This document shows, piece by piece, positions 48,966 through 57,950 of a stretch of DNA of 64,000 nt. A program made the position numbers and the translations under genes. The DNA lies in IMG/VR virus record IMGVR_UViG_3300025030_000083, positions 1 through 64,000 of that record; one strand, 5' to 3'. Positions within the stretch are counted from its first letter, which is position 1, and each line of letters opens with the position of its first letter. Under the pieces are notes generated by a model. It made no database searches. It saw only the letters and a list, made by a program, of their open reading frames with translations, and was not told the DNA's origin. The stretch is from a virus.

Positions 48966-51229
48966 AAAGAATATTAGTAACGGGGGGAGCCGGTTTTATT
49001 GGATCTCACCTATGTAAAAAATTATTGGAATTGAGAAATGAAGTTATTTGCTTAGACAATTTTTTTTCTTCTACCAAAAAAAATATTATTCCATTAATGA
49101 CTAATCCTAATTTTGAATTATTACGTCATGATGTAACCTTTCCCCTATATATTGAAGTAGACGAGATATATAATCTAGCGGCTCCGGCATCCCCAATTTA
49201 TTACCAAAAGGACCCCGTTCAAACCACTAAGACGATAGTTCACGGGGCTATAAATATGCTAGGATTAGCCAAGAGGACTAAAGCTAAAATATTGCAAGCA
49301 TCCACATCAGAAGTATACGGGAATCCCCAAGAACATCCTCAAACGGAGGAATATTGGGGCAATGTAAATCCAATCGGAATTAGATCATGCTATGATGAAG
49401 GGAAAAGATGTGCAGAGACGTTATTTTTCGATTACTACAGACAAAATAATGTTCCCATCCGGGTGGTTAGAATATTCAATAGTCTTACGGGGGACCAAAA
49501 AGTTATTTACTATAAAAATGGTATTTTAAAGTATAAAAAATTTATAGATTGCTATGACGATATAAAAAATGAGATAGAAAATATAATAGTTCCTTGCTTT
49601 GGTAAAGATAACCGATATGTTCTTTCCCCTATTAGTGGAATCCATAAACATAAAGTGACAAAAAACGGCTACGAATTATTTTTAACTTGGGGAAAACAAA
49701 TAAAATTGACGGAGGATCATGGAGTTTTCATTTTAAATAAAAATCAGAAAATTCAAGAAAAATTTGTCAAAGATTTGGTAATTGGTGATATTATTGCTAT
49801 ACCAAATCAAATAAAATGGATAGATATTCCATTAATGCCATTTAAAATATCAAATATTCTAAAACAAGATTTTAATTTTTATGTATCTAATGATGATGAT
49901 TTAGAAAGGATTATTAACAATAAATATTTTATAAATAAATGTAAACAAAGTGGTGTTGGATTACCATCAACTATAAATAATTTCAAAAGAGTCAAAAGAA
50001 TAAAATCCAGTTTTCTCAAAAGTAATAATATTATACTAAACTCCAATGATTATATCGTTCTAGATGATTCTAAGCATATTATTAAAAATAATATTAATAT
50101 TATGGAGGAATTTTTGTGGTTTTTAGGTTTTTATGTTGCAGAAGGAAGTTTAGTAAATAATAATGGGGGGGATTATCAATTACATTTTTATTCTGATTTG
50201 AAATACCTTCAAAAATTAAATCAAATAATTTATAATTTATTTGAATTAGAAACAAAAATTTATTCCTCAGATACAAAACCTCATATTTGTATTCGTAGTA
50301 AAATCATTTTTGAATTGGTAACTAAATATTTTGAATTTGGAATTAAAAAACAACTAGAAAAAATTATTCCAGATTGGATTATACAATTACCCAAAGATCA
50401 ACTTAAATGGTTCCTTTTAGGATTTTGGGAAGGGGATGGAAACCACGATGCTAAAACTACTGGTAATAAATTAATTTTTAGTTCATCTAGCATAAATTTG
50501 ATAGACAATTTAAATTTAATTTTATTAAAATTTGGGATAATTGGGAGTACCTGTTGCTATTATACTACATGCAGTAAAGATAATCCCAAACTTTATAAAG
50601 GATACTTAATAACGGTGCAAGGATTAAGCCATTATGATATATCTAGATTAGATACCGTAGTTCAAAAATTACAAAGAAAAAAGAATAGCGATATTCAATG
50701 GGCGCATATCAAAGATATAAAAAAATTTGATTTAATAGAAGAGAATGTTTATGATTTCTCCGTGAAAAATTTTGAAAATTTTATTGGAGGAGATTTAATA
50801 TCTTGCCATAATACTTATGGCCCCAATATGAAAATAAACGATGGAAGGGTAGTATCTAATTTTATAGTTCAAGCATTAACGAGTAAACCTATAACCATTT
50901 ATGGAAATGGAAAACAAACTCGATCTTTTTGCTATATAAGTGATACTGTGAATGGTTTGATATCTATGATGGAACAGGATAAATATGTGGGCCCTATTAA
51001 TTTGGGGAATCCAGAAGAATTGAAAATAGTGGACGTAGCAAATCTCATAGTAAATTTAACCGAATCTGATTCTAAATTAGAATTCAAATCTTTGCCATTA
51101 GATGATCCTACTAGGAGAAAGCCAGATATATCTTTGGCCAAAGAAATATTAAAATGGAGGCCAAAAGTAAATTTTAAAGAAGGATTGCAATATACAATAA
51201 AATATTTTAAAGATACGTTAGGGAGATAA
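48962..51229 (+). CDS. UDP-glucuronate-decarboxylase-like SDR with intein
   Basis: 755 residues, of which the host enzyme is 311. [12 protein letters not shown] is the NAD loop, [10 protein letters not shown] and SCYDEGKR (Tyr-x3-Lys) the catalytic motifs, as in UDP-xylose synthases. The intein interrupts the conserved RIFN-TYGP block. A TTG start overlaps the radical SAM A stop, so enzyme A and this enzyme are probably made together. It would supply or edit a nucleotide sugar. Confidence 0.85.
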   Translation: MKRILVTGGAGFIGSHLCKKLLELRNEVICLDNFFSSTKKNIIPLMTNPNFELLRHDVTFPLYIEVDEIYNLAAPASPIYYQKDPVQTTKTIVHGAINMLGLAKRTKAKILQASTSEVYGNPQEHPQTEEYWGNVNPIGIRSCYDEGKRCAETLFFDYYRQNNVPIRVVRIFNSLTGDQKVIYYKNGILKYKKFIDCYDDIKNEIENIIVPCFGKDNRYVLSPISGIHKHKVTKNGYELFLTWGKQIKLTEDHGVFILNKNQKIQEKFVKDLVIGDIIAIPNQIKWIDIPLMPFKISNILKQDFNFYVSNDDDLERIINNKYFINKCKQSGVGLPSTINNFKRVKRIKSSFLKSNNIILNSNDYIVLDDSKHIIKNNINIMEEFLWFLGFYVAEGSLVNNNGGDYQLHFYSDLKYLQKLNQIIYNLFELETKIYSSDTKPHICIRSKIIFELVTKYFEFGIKKQLEKIIPDWIIQLPKDQLKWFLLGFWEGDGNHDAKTTGNKLIFSSSSINLIDNLNLILLKFGIIGSTCCYYTTCSKDNPKLYKGYLITVQGLSHYDISRLDTVVQKLQRKKNSDIQWAHIKDIKKFDLIEENVYDFSVKNFENFIGGDLISCHNTYGPNMKINDGRVVSNFIVQALTSKPITIYGNGKQTRSFCYISDTVNGLISMMEQDKYVGPINLGNPEELKIVDVANLIVNLTESDSKLEFKSLPLDDPTRRKPDISLAKEILKWRPKVNFKEGLQYTIKYFKDTLGR
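49481..50812 (+). mobile_element. intein with LAGLIDADG endonuclease in SDR gene
   Basis: 444 residues, Ser1 to Asn444 (ISCHN), with Thr as the +1 residue. Two LAGLIDADG helices are visible ([14 protein letters not shown] and [14 protein letters not shown]), so the homing enzyme is probably active. Far more AT-rich than the flanks, as expected for a mobile insert. Confidence 0.88.
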
Positions 51230-51230
51230 A

Positions 51231-51536
51231 ATGGGAATTTCGGTGACTAGAACTATTTTAATAAATAATGATATGCTAGAGGTTGATAATCAAAGATTGT
51301 ATACAGCTAAATGGGAAGTTCTTCAATTTATCAAGAGAATTCCAAAAGGAACTTATTATACAGTAACATATACATTGGATGAAAAGGGACCACTTTTGGT
51401 GGTTAAAAAATTAATAATGATCGTAGTAAATATCAAAACGAAAGAGGATATGGGAGCTTGTTTTTTACCAAAAACTTGGGATGGAAAAAGGGCGAGGAGA
51501 TGCGTGACCGTGCCAATATATGAAGATATACAATAA
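51231..51536 (+). CDS. hypothetical protein, 101 residues
   Basis: ATG after AGGGAG. Beta-rich N-terminal half. The tail GACFLPKTWDGKRARRCVTV recalls the 'PKxWxGKxVxV' end of small mobile-element proteins (DUF2080-like), a weak similarity. Confidence 0.45.
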   Translation: MGISVTRTILINNDMLEVDNQRLYTAKWEVLQFIKRIPKGTYYTVTYTLDEKGPLLVVKKLIMIVVNIKTKEDMGACFLPKTWDGKRARRCVTVPIYEDIQ

Positions 51537-51553
51537 ATATTATAAATTTTAGG

Positions 51554-51579
51554 GTGAAACGACAAGAAATCCTGTAGTA
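51554..51579 (+). promoter_or_regulatory. conserved 26-base promoter-like motif, copy 3
   Basis: GTGAAA, six bases, AGAAATCCTGTAGTA, then TATATA, so the second box reads TAGTAT. Only the central six bases differ from the other copies. It ends 22 bases before the GTG of the next gene, closer than in copies 1 and 2. Confidence 0.6.
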
Positions 51580-51601
51580 TATATAGGGAGGGCGATATAT
51601 A

Positions 51602-51862
51602 GTGCACGTTACGATGTATACTTGGGAAGACCTCATCCTTTTTCTAGCTTGGGGATTAGTGTGCTATTTATGGGGGGCTGGGGAAAGAAAATACAAACGA
51701 AGAAGTTACCAACCTAGAATGCCTACTAAAATGCCTAACGTTCCAACCCCTCCGCCACCCCCTACTCCCCTTAACAATATGTGCAAAGGGGGATGGAATT
51801 CCCCTCCTACTACTCCAAGACCAACTAATTCTCCCCCCGGACAAGGAAGGAGAGATAATTGA
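51602..51862 (+). CDS. membrane protein with Pro-rich tail
   Basis: 86 residues from GTG after AGGGAGGG. One membrane helix (LILFLAWGLVCYLWGA), a basic stretch (ERKYKRRSY), then a proline and threonine tail (VPTPPPPPTPLNN). Behind the promoter-like motif. A 12-codon frame follows at 51859. Function unknown. Confidence 0.5.
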   Translation: MHVTMYTWEDLILFLAWGLVCYLWGAGERKYKRRSYQPRMPTKMPNVPTPPPPPTPLNNMCKGGWNSPPTTPRPTNSPPGQGRRDN

Positions 51863-51918
51863 CCAAACGAGAATATATGGATGGGTTTGAGAAATAAAAT
51901 ACGATGATAGGGCTTTAA

Positions 51919-52674
51919 ATGAAAAGAATATCTGGGGTATATATGATTCTTAATAGAATCAACGGAAAGAAATATATAGGATCTTCTAAAGACGTGTATA
52001 ACAGATGGAATCAACATTTGACGGAACTTCGTAAGGGAAAACATACTAAACATATACAAGCAGCTTATTATAAATATGGGGAAGAATCTTTTGTATTTAT
52101 GGTAATAGAAATAATTAAATATTTAGATCAATTAACTACTAGGGAACAATATTGGAAAGACTTTTATAAATCATATGATCGAATATATGGATATGATATT
52201 TGTAGATATGCTAGTTCTACTTTGGGGTATAAGCATACAGAAAAAACTAAGAAAAAAATAAGTTTAGCTCATAATGGAAAAATAAATTCAGAAGAAACGA
52301 GGGGGAAAATAAGTTTAGCTAATAAAGGAGAAAATCACCCTTTATTTGGGAAACACCATACAGAAGAAACTAGAAAAAGAATGAGTTTAATACATATAGG
52401 AAAACATCCTTCTGAAGAAACTAAAGCAAAAATAGGTTTGGCCAATAAAGGAAAACATATTCTTTCGGAGGAGTTAAAAAGAAAATTAAGTTTAGCTAAT
52501 AAAGGAAAACATCTTTCTAAAGAACATAAAGAAAAAATAAGTTTAGCTTTAAAAGGAAAACCTCTTTCTGAGGAGACTAAGAAAAAAATGAGTTTATCCG
52601 GTAAAGGAAAACCAAAATCTGAAGAAACTAAAATAAAGATGAGAATAGCAGCTAAGAAAAGAGCGAATCATTGA
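51919..52674 (+). CDS. GIY-YIG homing endonuclease with NUMOD3 repeats
   Basis: 251 residues. SGVYMILNRINGKKYIGSSK starts the GIY-YIG domain; the catalytic Arg (NRW) and Glu (AYYKYGEESF) follow. From residue 105, at least six copies of a 'HS/SEETKxKISLANKGK' motif of about 18 residues make a long DNA-binding array. Full-length. Not inside an intron; sits next to a conserved phage gene, as free-standing homing genes do. Confidence 0.85.
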   Translation: MKRISGVYMILNRINGKKYIGSSKDVYNRWNQHLTELRKGKHTKHIQAAYYKYGEESFVFMVIEIIKYLDQLTTREQYWKDFYKSYDRIYGYDICRYASSTLGYKHTEKTKKKISLAHNGKINSEETRGKISLANKGENHPLFGKHHTEETRKRMSLIHIGKHPSEETKAKIGLANKGKHILSEELKRKLSLANKGKHLSKEHKEKISLALKGKPLSEETKKKMSLSGKGKPKSEETKIKMRIAAKKRANH

Positions 52675-52979
52675 CCAAATACGAATTGACTTTAAATATT
52701 GAAGTTTCTAATATGGAAGAATGGAAATTTGTAAGCGATTTGGCTATGGCCGAAGATAGTAAACATTGGTGGGCAGCGGGGACATATGATGACGAAGGAA
52801 TTATGTATAGGGATATGGAATGGTTATTCGATACTAAGTTAGAGGCGTTAGCATTTAAAAGAAAATTGAAAAAAGCATTTTTCAGATATTGGTATAAAAT
52901 AGAAATTGATATTGACGAATTTGATGAAAATGAATTGGAAGAAGAAATAGGAGATATTAAAATAAATGAAATTATTTAA
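52671..52979 (+). CDS. hypothetical protein, 102 residues
   Basis: TTG start overlapping the endonuclease stop. Acidic C-terminus (DEFDENELEEEIGD). No family recognised. Overlaps radical SAM B by 14 bases. Confidence 0.45.
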   Translation: MTKYELTLNIEVSNMEEWKFVSDLAMAEDSKHWWAAGTYDDEGIMYRDMEWLFDTKLEALAFKRKLKKAFFRYWYKIEIDIDEFDENELEEEIGDIKINEII

Positions 52980-53517
52980 CGGATATTGGGAGTTGCGTGA
53001 ACTGGTGAAGAACATCATCCCAAGAAGAGGAATGCTGGACTTTCTAGAAAAACATAAAGGACTAGTTAAAGAAAAGGGTAGAAAAATTGGATACAAGGAA
53101 TTTTCATTCGATAGTGAAAAATTTGAAATAAAACAAAGATTGCTCAATAAAGATGAAATTACTTCTTTCCTTGAAGTGAGCCTAAGAAAAAATCATTGCC
53201 CCATGCCCCTTAATGCAGATGTTTATGATGCACTATACTGCATAGCAAAAGGTCAATTGATTACTACTAAAACAGGATTCAAAAAAATTGAAGATATAAA
53301 GGTGGGGGATGAGATAGCCTCATATAACGAATCGACCAAAAAAGTAGAGTTTACCCAAGTTTTGTTATCATCTTCTTCAGAAAAAACTAATTTAGTAGAA
53401 ATAGAAACTGAAAAAGGACTTCTAGTTGTTACGGAAGATCACCAAATTTTTACCAAACGAGGGTGGGTAGAAGCCGGGCAACTTAATGAAGACGACTTAC
53501 TTTTGGAGATATATTAA
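52966..53517 (+). CDS. radical SAM protein B, N-extein plus N-intein
   Basis: 183 residues. Residues 1-91 are N-extein, ending NADVYDALY. Residue 92 is intein Cys1 (CIAKGQLITTKTGFKKIEDI, KVGDEIASYN), with block B at TEDHQIFTKRGWVEAGQL. The frame stops after the N-intein, one base into the next gene. The extein ends directly before the first cysteine of the radical SAM motif. Confidence 0.9.
   Translation: MKLFNGYWELRELVKNIIPRRGMLDFLEKHKGLVKEKGRKIGYKEFSFDSEKFEIKQRLLNKDEITSFLEVSLRKNHCPMPLNADVYDALYCIAKGQLITTKTGFKKIEDIKVGDEIASYNESTKKVEFTQVLLSSSSEKTNLVEIETEKGLLVVTEDHQIFTKRGWVEAGQLNEDDLLLEIY
53239..53514 (+). mobile_element. split intein B, N-half
   Basis: 92 residues with Cys1 and the usual N-terminal splicing blocks. 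Its partner is at 54652-54771 beyond the endonuclease gene. It resembles intein A's N-half in layout but differs much in sequence. Confidence 0.9.
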
Positions 53518-54662
53518 TGGGTAAACGAGGACCAGCCAAAGGCTGCATTCCTTGGAATAAAGGGAAAACAGGGGTGCAAGCAGCTTGGAATAAAGGTATT
53601 CCAAGGACAGAAAAAGAAAAAGAAGCTATCAGAAATGGAATATCAGAAGAATCCCGACAAATTCAATCTGAAATAAAGAAAGAACAATGGAAGCAAGGAA
53701 AATATGATAGTATGTTCGGAGATACTAATCCTGCCTGCAGAGAAGAAGTTAAGAAAAAAATAGGAGATGCTAATAGAAGAAGAATTTGTTCAGAACAGAC
53801 TAGGGAAAGGATATCAAAATCCCGGACGGGAAAACCGGGGGCAATTTGGACAAAGAAAATGAAAGAAAATGCCTCTGTTAGAATGAAAGAAAATAATCCT
53901 ATGAAAGATGAAGAGATTAAAAATAAAAGTCATGAATCTCTAATGAAAACATTAAATGATCCTAATTTTGTTCACCCAAATAAAGGTAGATTAAGGCCTG
54001 ATTTATTAGGAAAACCTAGCAAAATGTCTGAGGAAGCCAAGGATATAGCTTCTGCTAGAATGAAGGAAGATAACCCCATGAAGGTTCTGGAGATAAGAAA
54101 TAGAATGATCGAGTCTTATAAAAGAACTTGTGCTTTAGATGGTTATGTACATCCTAATAAAGGAAGAGAACGTTTGGATGCTAAGAATAGAATGTTATCT
54201 AATAACAATCCCATGAAGGATCCAGAAACTGCTAGACTAGTTTGGGCTAAAGCAAAAGAAACCATAAAGAAAAACGGGGGGATATCCGAAGGGCAAAGGA
54301 AACTTTATGAATATTTAGATTCTATGGGATTTAAATACGAACCGGAGTGCTTCTTTCAATTGGGACAATTAGATTTTTCTTATATTCTTGCCGATGCTTA
54401 TTTGCCGGATTTTAAAATAATTATAGAATACGATGGTTATAGTGACCATTATTCAGAAGAGGGGATAAAAAGAGATCGTAAAAGAGATGATTATGTAGAT
54501 AAATTATTTCAAATATCAGTCATAAGAATAGACACTAATTCTATTTTTGCTAAAGATGTGGATAAAACTATTTTAAAAGCCATTGACGAACTTAAAACAG
54601 TTTCTTCCCCTAAAACTATTTACATTGGAAAAATCAGGGAGATTTTAATAAATGCAAACTAG
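53517..54662 (+). CDS. Vsr-like (EDxHD) homing endonuclease in fractured gene B
   Basis: 381 residues. The basic N-terminus (GKRGPAKGCIPWNKG) and repeats with NNPMKDPE and VHPNKGR form a DNA-reading array. The C-terminal domain has YILADAYLP, IIIEYDGYSDHYSEEG and RDRKRDDYV, the same catalytic order as in gene A's enzyme, and ISVIRIDTNS. Overlaps both neighbouring frames. No sign of decay. Confidence 0.82.
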   Translation: MGKRGPAKGCIPWNKGKTGVQAAWNKGIPRTEKEKEAIRNGISEESRQIQSEIKKEQWKQGKYDSMFGDTNPACREEVKKKIGDANRRRICSEQTRERISKSRTGKPGAIWTKKMKENASVRMKENNPMKDEEIKNKSHESLMKTLNDPNFVHPNKGRLRPDLLGKPSKMSEEAKDIASARMKEDNPMKVLEIRNRMIESYKRTCALDGYVHPNKGRERLDAKNRMLSNNNPMKDPETARLVWAKAKETIKKNGGISEGQRKLYEYLDSMGFKYEPECFFQLGQLDFSYILADAYLPDFKIIIEYDGYSDHYSEEGIKRDRKRDDYVDKLFQISVIRIDTNSIFAKDVDKTILKAIDELKTVSSPKTIYIGKIREILINAN

Positions 54663-54771
54663 ATTTAAGAAAATAAAAAGTCTACGGAAAATTAGTAAAC
54701 CTACTGCTGTATTTGATTTAACTGTAGATAGAAATAGCAATTTCTTTGCATCTTCCCAATTAGTTCATAAT
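54652..54771 (+). mobile_element. split intein B, C-half
   Basis: 40 residues (FDLTVDRNSNFFASSQLVHN at the end) with Asn at the junction and Cys as +1. The +1 Cys is the first ligand of the iron-sulphur motif. Confidence 0.9.
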
Positions 54772-56352
54772 TGCAGCTACGCATGCAAATATTGTTTACC
54801 TCCTAAAACCAAAATACAAATGTGGAATGGTATAAAAAAGAATATAGAAAAAATTAAAGAGGGAGATGAGGTTGTTTCTCTAAATACTTATAATAGTTTA
54901 TTGATAGAAGAAAAATCAATCGTTCAAAAAATAATGAGCAGAGCTACCGAAGACTTAATAGTTATCAAAACTAAAAATAATATTCTAAAGTTAACCCCAG
55001 AGCATACAATATTTACTACTAGGGGTTGGATAGAAGCAAATAAATTAAATATGCATGATATGATGATATCCCCATATTATTCTAAATCTAATAGTGTTTC
55101 TAAATGGGAATGGAGTAGAATTGAATCTATATCTAGAGCAAAAACTAGTGGTAAAAAAATAGTCTATAATTTTGAGTGTCAACCTAATAATAATTATTTT
55201 GCAGAGGGAATTCTTGTACATAATTGTTTTGCGGACTCTTTTCGCAGTTCTCTTTATACTTCATTCTTTGATAACCCCAAGGAAATTGGAATACGCCACT
55301 GCCGTCCAGAATACTTTCGAGCAGAGATGGATAAATTAATGCCATATAGGGGAAAGAAAATAGATGGCCCAGAATTAAATAAAGCAATCAGTCTACAAAT
55401 TCCCATCCGTCTAGGAATTCGATTTGAAGATTTTCTTCCTATCGAAGCTCAAAAAGGAATCAGTTTGAATTTTATGCAATATTTATCTGATATTGCATAT
55501 CCCATAATGGTGAACACTAAGTCTGCGTTAATCGGAAGAGAAGATTACGTTAGGGCACTAGCAGATAATAAAGGTGGTGCTGCTGTTCATATGACGGCGA
55601 TATCTTCAGATGGTATTCTAAATAAAAAGTTGGAACCTGGCGCCCCGTCTTTTGAGAAACGCATGCTTGCTGTAAAAGCCCTTACGGATGCAGGGGTTAG
55701 GGTTGTCGCAAGGATCGAGCCATTCATGGTCTTTGTGAACGATGATCCTTATTATGTTCAAAAATGGATACAGGGAGTCAGGGAAGCAGGGATTAAACAT
55801 ATCACTTTTGATACATATAGCTACTCCGCTTCTGCCCCTGGAGTTGAACGCCAAATGGAAATGGAAGGAATAGATTTTCGTAGAATGTTTTTGCTAATGT
55901 CAGATAGTCAGTGGTTGGGTTCTTTGATTTTAGGAGAATTTATGAAAATGATGAAATCCGAGGGATTTTCAACTTCCACCTTCGATTTCGGGAATTCCCC
56001 GATCAATAATGATGAAATCTGCTGCTCCGTATCAGATGTTTACTTACCCCTGGGTGGAGGGTTCTCCTACGGGAACAACATGATTGCTGCTAGGTTTGTT
56101 CGGGATAACGGACCCCACCCAGTAACGTGGGGGAAATATAACGCTTTCGTAGAGGAACGTGGGGGGTGGTTATCAGAAACCTTAATGCAAGAAGTAAAGA
56201 ATTCGTGGAATCTTGGGGGACATCAAGCATATCAGGTGGATTGGGCCCAGGGAATTGAACCTTATGGAAGAGATCGAGAAGGAAATATAGTTTGGAGATA
56301 TATTGAAAGTTCTGACTTCCGCTTAGAAATGTTAGAAAATTTGGTCCGGTGA
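54652..56352 (+). CDS. radical SAM protein B, C-intein, mini-intein and C-extein
   Basis: 566 residues: C-intein (1-40), seven extein residues CSYACKY, a complete mini-intein (48-191), then the main extein from Cys192 (CFADSF). Spliced, this reads CSYACKYCFAD, a perfect C-x3-C-x2-C radical SAM motif. Later KLEPGAPSFEKRMLAVKALTDAG and VVARIEPF place it in the spore-photoproduct-lyase-like group (COG1533), with a CCS motif near the end. Two splicing reactions must succeed before the cluster can form. Confidence 0.9.
   Translation: MQTRFKKIKSLRKISKPTAVFDLTVDRNSNFFASSQLVHNCSYACKYCLPPKTKIQMWNGIKKNIEKIKEGDEVVSLNTYNSLLIEEKSIVQKIMSRATEDLIVIKTKNNILKLTPEHTIFTTRGWIEANKLNMHDMMISPYYSKSNSVSKWEWSRIESISRAKTSGKKIVYNFECQPNNNYFAEGILVHNCFADSFRSSLYTSFFDNPKEIGIRHCRPEYFRAEMDKLMPYRGKKIDGPELNKAISLQIPIRLGIRFEDFLPIEAQKGISLNFMQYLSDIAYPIMVNTKSALIGREDYVRALADNKGGAAVHMTAISSDGILNKKLEPGAPSFEKRMLAVKALTDAGVRVVARIEPFMVFVNDDPYYVQKWIQGVREAGIKHITFDTYSYSASAPGVERQMEMEGIDFRRMFLLMSDSQWLGSLILGEFMKMMKSEGFSTSTFDFGNSPINNDEICCSVSDVYLPLGGGFSYGNNMIAARFVRDNGPHPVTWGKYNAFVEERGGWLSETLMQEVKNSWNLGGHQAYQVDWAQGIEPYGRDREGNIVWRYIESSDFRLEMLENLVR
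54793..55224 (+). mobile_element. mini-intein in radical SAM B
   Basis: 144 residues, from CLPPKTKIQMWNG to AEGILVHN, with GDEVVSLN and TPEHTIFTTRGWIEA blocks and no endonuclease domain. The +1 Cys is the third ligand of the C-x3-C-x2-C motif. The size is that of a self-splicing minimal intein. Confidence 0.9.
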
Positions 56353-56732
56353 AAAATAAAGGATTCTTTTCAAGACACTGGAGCGAATCTGACGAAAGAG
56401 TACTCAAATATTTGGGGGACTTTTTCAAAGATCCTCCGATTAAACCAGATTATAAAGCTGGATACGACGTTACGGTGGGAGATGCAAAGATAGAAATAAA
56501 ATCGTGCCAAGAATGGATACATTCAGAAAGTGTTAAGGGAAAATGGAAGAGAAGAAGAGGGAGATTCCACTTTGATAAGGGAACAGAGGCCGATATGATT
56601 TTATTTGTATTAGTCAAAGAATCGGGGGAGTTGGAATTTGCTATCCGATTTCCAGAACAATATGGAGTACGGAAATTGAAAATACCTATAACGATATTAT
56701 GGAATAAAGTATTTACAGAGGCGAGGATATGA
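56349..56732 (+). CDS. PD-(D/E)XK nuclease-like protein, copy 2
   Basis: 127 residues from GTG overlapping the radical SAM stop. YDVTVGDAKIEIKSCQEW holds the Asp and Glu-x-Lys of the fold, and RRRGRFHFDKG, LFVLVKESGEL follow as in copy 1 at 3400. The same length (127) and block order mark them as paralogues. Substrate unknown. Confidence 0.6.
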   Translation: MKNKGFFSRHWSESDERVLKYLGDFFKDPPIKPDYKAGYDVTVGDAKIEIKSCQEWIHSESVKGKWKRRRGRFHFDKGTEADMILFVLVKESGELEFAIRFPEQYGVRKLKIPITILWNKVFTEARI

Positions 56733-57109
56733 ATTTACGTTGTTTTTGGGGAATTCATAAGCCTGTTGCTACCAATCCTAAAAGGGGGATATTAATAGGG
56801 GGAACCCATTGTAAAAGATGTGGGAGTATTCTAACTAATCCCATAGAATGGCCTAACCCCCTTCCTTCGCAAACTATTCAACCTTTTTGTGAAAACTCTA
56901 AATGCCCTATATGTCATTCTAGCCCTATATATACCTATTTTTGCTTAGGAATACGTTGGGATTTAGAAACAAAATATCCGTATTATATACCAAATGAAAA
57001 TTTAAAATGCCCCTACGGAGAAAAAGGGCATCTCCATCGTAGTTGTTCTTGTAAATATAAGTGGGTGGAAAAAACAGCCATAGATGCCGAATTAACGGAA
57101 GGCGAATAA
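56729..57109 (+). CDS. zinc-rich hypothetical protein
   Basis: 126 residues with CKRCGSIL, CPICHSS and CPYG...CSCK, so two or three metal sites. HCKRCGSI after the opening LRCFWGIHKP recalls small phage zinc proteins. Overlaps the previous stop. Confidence 0.55.
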   Translation: MNLRCFWGIHKPVATNPKRGILIGGTHCKRCGSILTNPIEWPNPLPSQTIQPFCENSKCPICHSSPIYTYFCLGIRWDLETKYPYYIPNENLKCPYGEKGHLHRSCSCKYKWVEKTAIDAELTEGE

Positions 57110-57277
57110 ATGGATTATACAAAAAAATTGATCAAGGCTGCTAAAGATTATTTAAGGGCATCTACTTGCAATTGTAAATATAATGGCGGTTGCCCACAAG
57201 AAGTTTTGCAATCTTTAATAGATGAATATAAACCTCCTCTAATTATTCCTACCAAGAAAAAGAAAGGTTCCAAATGA
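57110..57277 (+). CDS. small hypothetical protein
   Basis: 55 residues (MDYTKKLIKAAKDYLRASTC...) with CNCKYNGGC; the tail is basic (KKKKGSK). The ATG directly follows the preceding stop. No family recognised. Confidence 0.45.
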   Translation: MDYTKKLIKAAKDYLRASTCNCKYNGGCPQEVLQSLIDEYKPPLIIPTKKKKGSK

Positions 57278-57945
57278 AACTGAAAATTGTTAGTCCTACA
57301 GGATTGGTCAAAGATGTTAAAGTGGTTAATGCAGAAACCAACGAAATGCTTGATGATGTTAAGGAATTTACCATCCATGCCAAATCCAATATGGGATTAG
57401 TAGAAGTTTCAATTAAATTTTCTCGTTTAGCTTTTGAAGTAACTGCGGAAAAAAAGAAAAGAACAAAGAAACCCAAATATCCTGACTCTACTGCATATTC
57501 TAAAAGTTGTATAGAGGCCAACAAAAAAACAGTTATGGATGGGGAGGGGAGAGTTGATTTAGACTACGTGGAAAATCATGGGGTGAATCCTAATGATCGC
57601 CTCAGTTGGTATATGTGGCGATATTTTATCAAAATATATTCTGAAAATAAATTAACTAAAATAAAAGTTCCAGATATTGTAGATTTCATTAGAAGAGAAT
57701 TTGGGCCAGATCAATCAGCAATTGAATTTAAGTTTGACAGGACGACTGCAAATCATTGCATAAATAAATTTTGTTTCATTGGACTATTAAATAAACATAA
57801 AAAATCAGATGAATGCTTTTATACTTTCTCCAACTCCGTAAAAAGAAGGGGGTTAGAGTGGTTTTTACAAGGGAATAAATATATGAAAGGCCATTTTCAA
57901 TCGGGAGCAGAGGGGTTTTTTAATCTATTGGAAATAAAGGAATAA
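57274..57945 (+). CDS. hypothetical protein, 223 residues
   Basis: Overlaps the gene before by four bases. A beta-rich first part, a basic linker (AEKKKRTKKPKYP) and a helical second half that ends in a winged-helix-like segment (CFYTFSNSVKRRGLEWF). DNA binding is possible but unsupported by a known family. Confidence 0.5.
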   Translation: MKLKIVSPTGLVKDVKVVNAETNEMLDDVKEFTIHAKSNMGLVEVSIKFSRLAFEVTAEKKKRTKKPKYPDSTAYSKSCIEANKKTVMDGEGRVDLDYVENHGVNPNDRLSWYMWRYFIKIYSENKLTKIKVPDIVDFIRREFGPDQSAIEFKFDRTTANHCINKFCFIGLLNKHKKSDECFYTFSNSVKRRGLEWFLQGNKYMKGHFQSGAEGFFNLLEIKE

Positions 57946-57950
57946 AAATA

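Noticed and set aside
51919-52674. Regular 54-base spacing that looks like a repeat array
   Set aside because: The periodicity comes from NUMOD3-type protein repeats in an open frame. It is not a CRISPR array, and none was found in the window.
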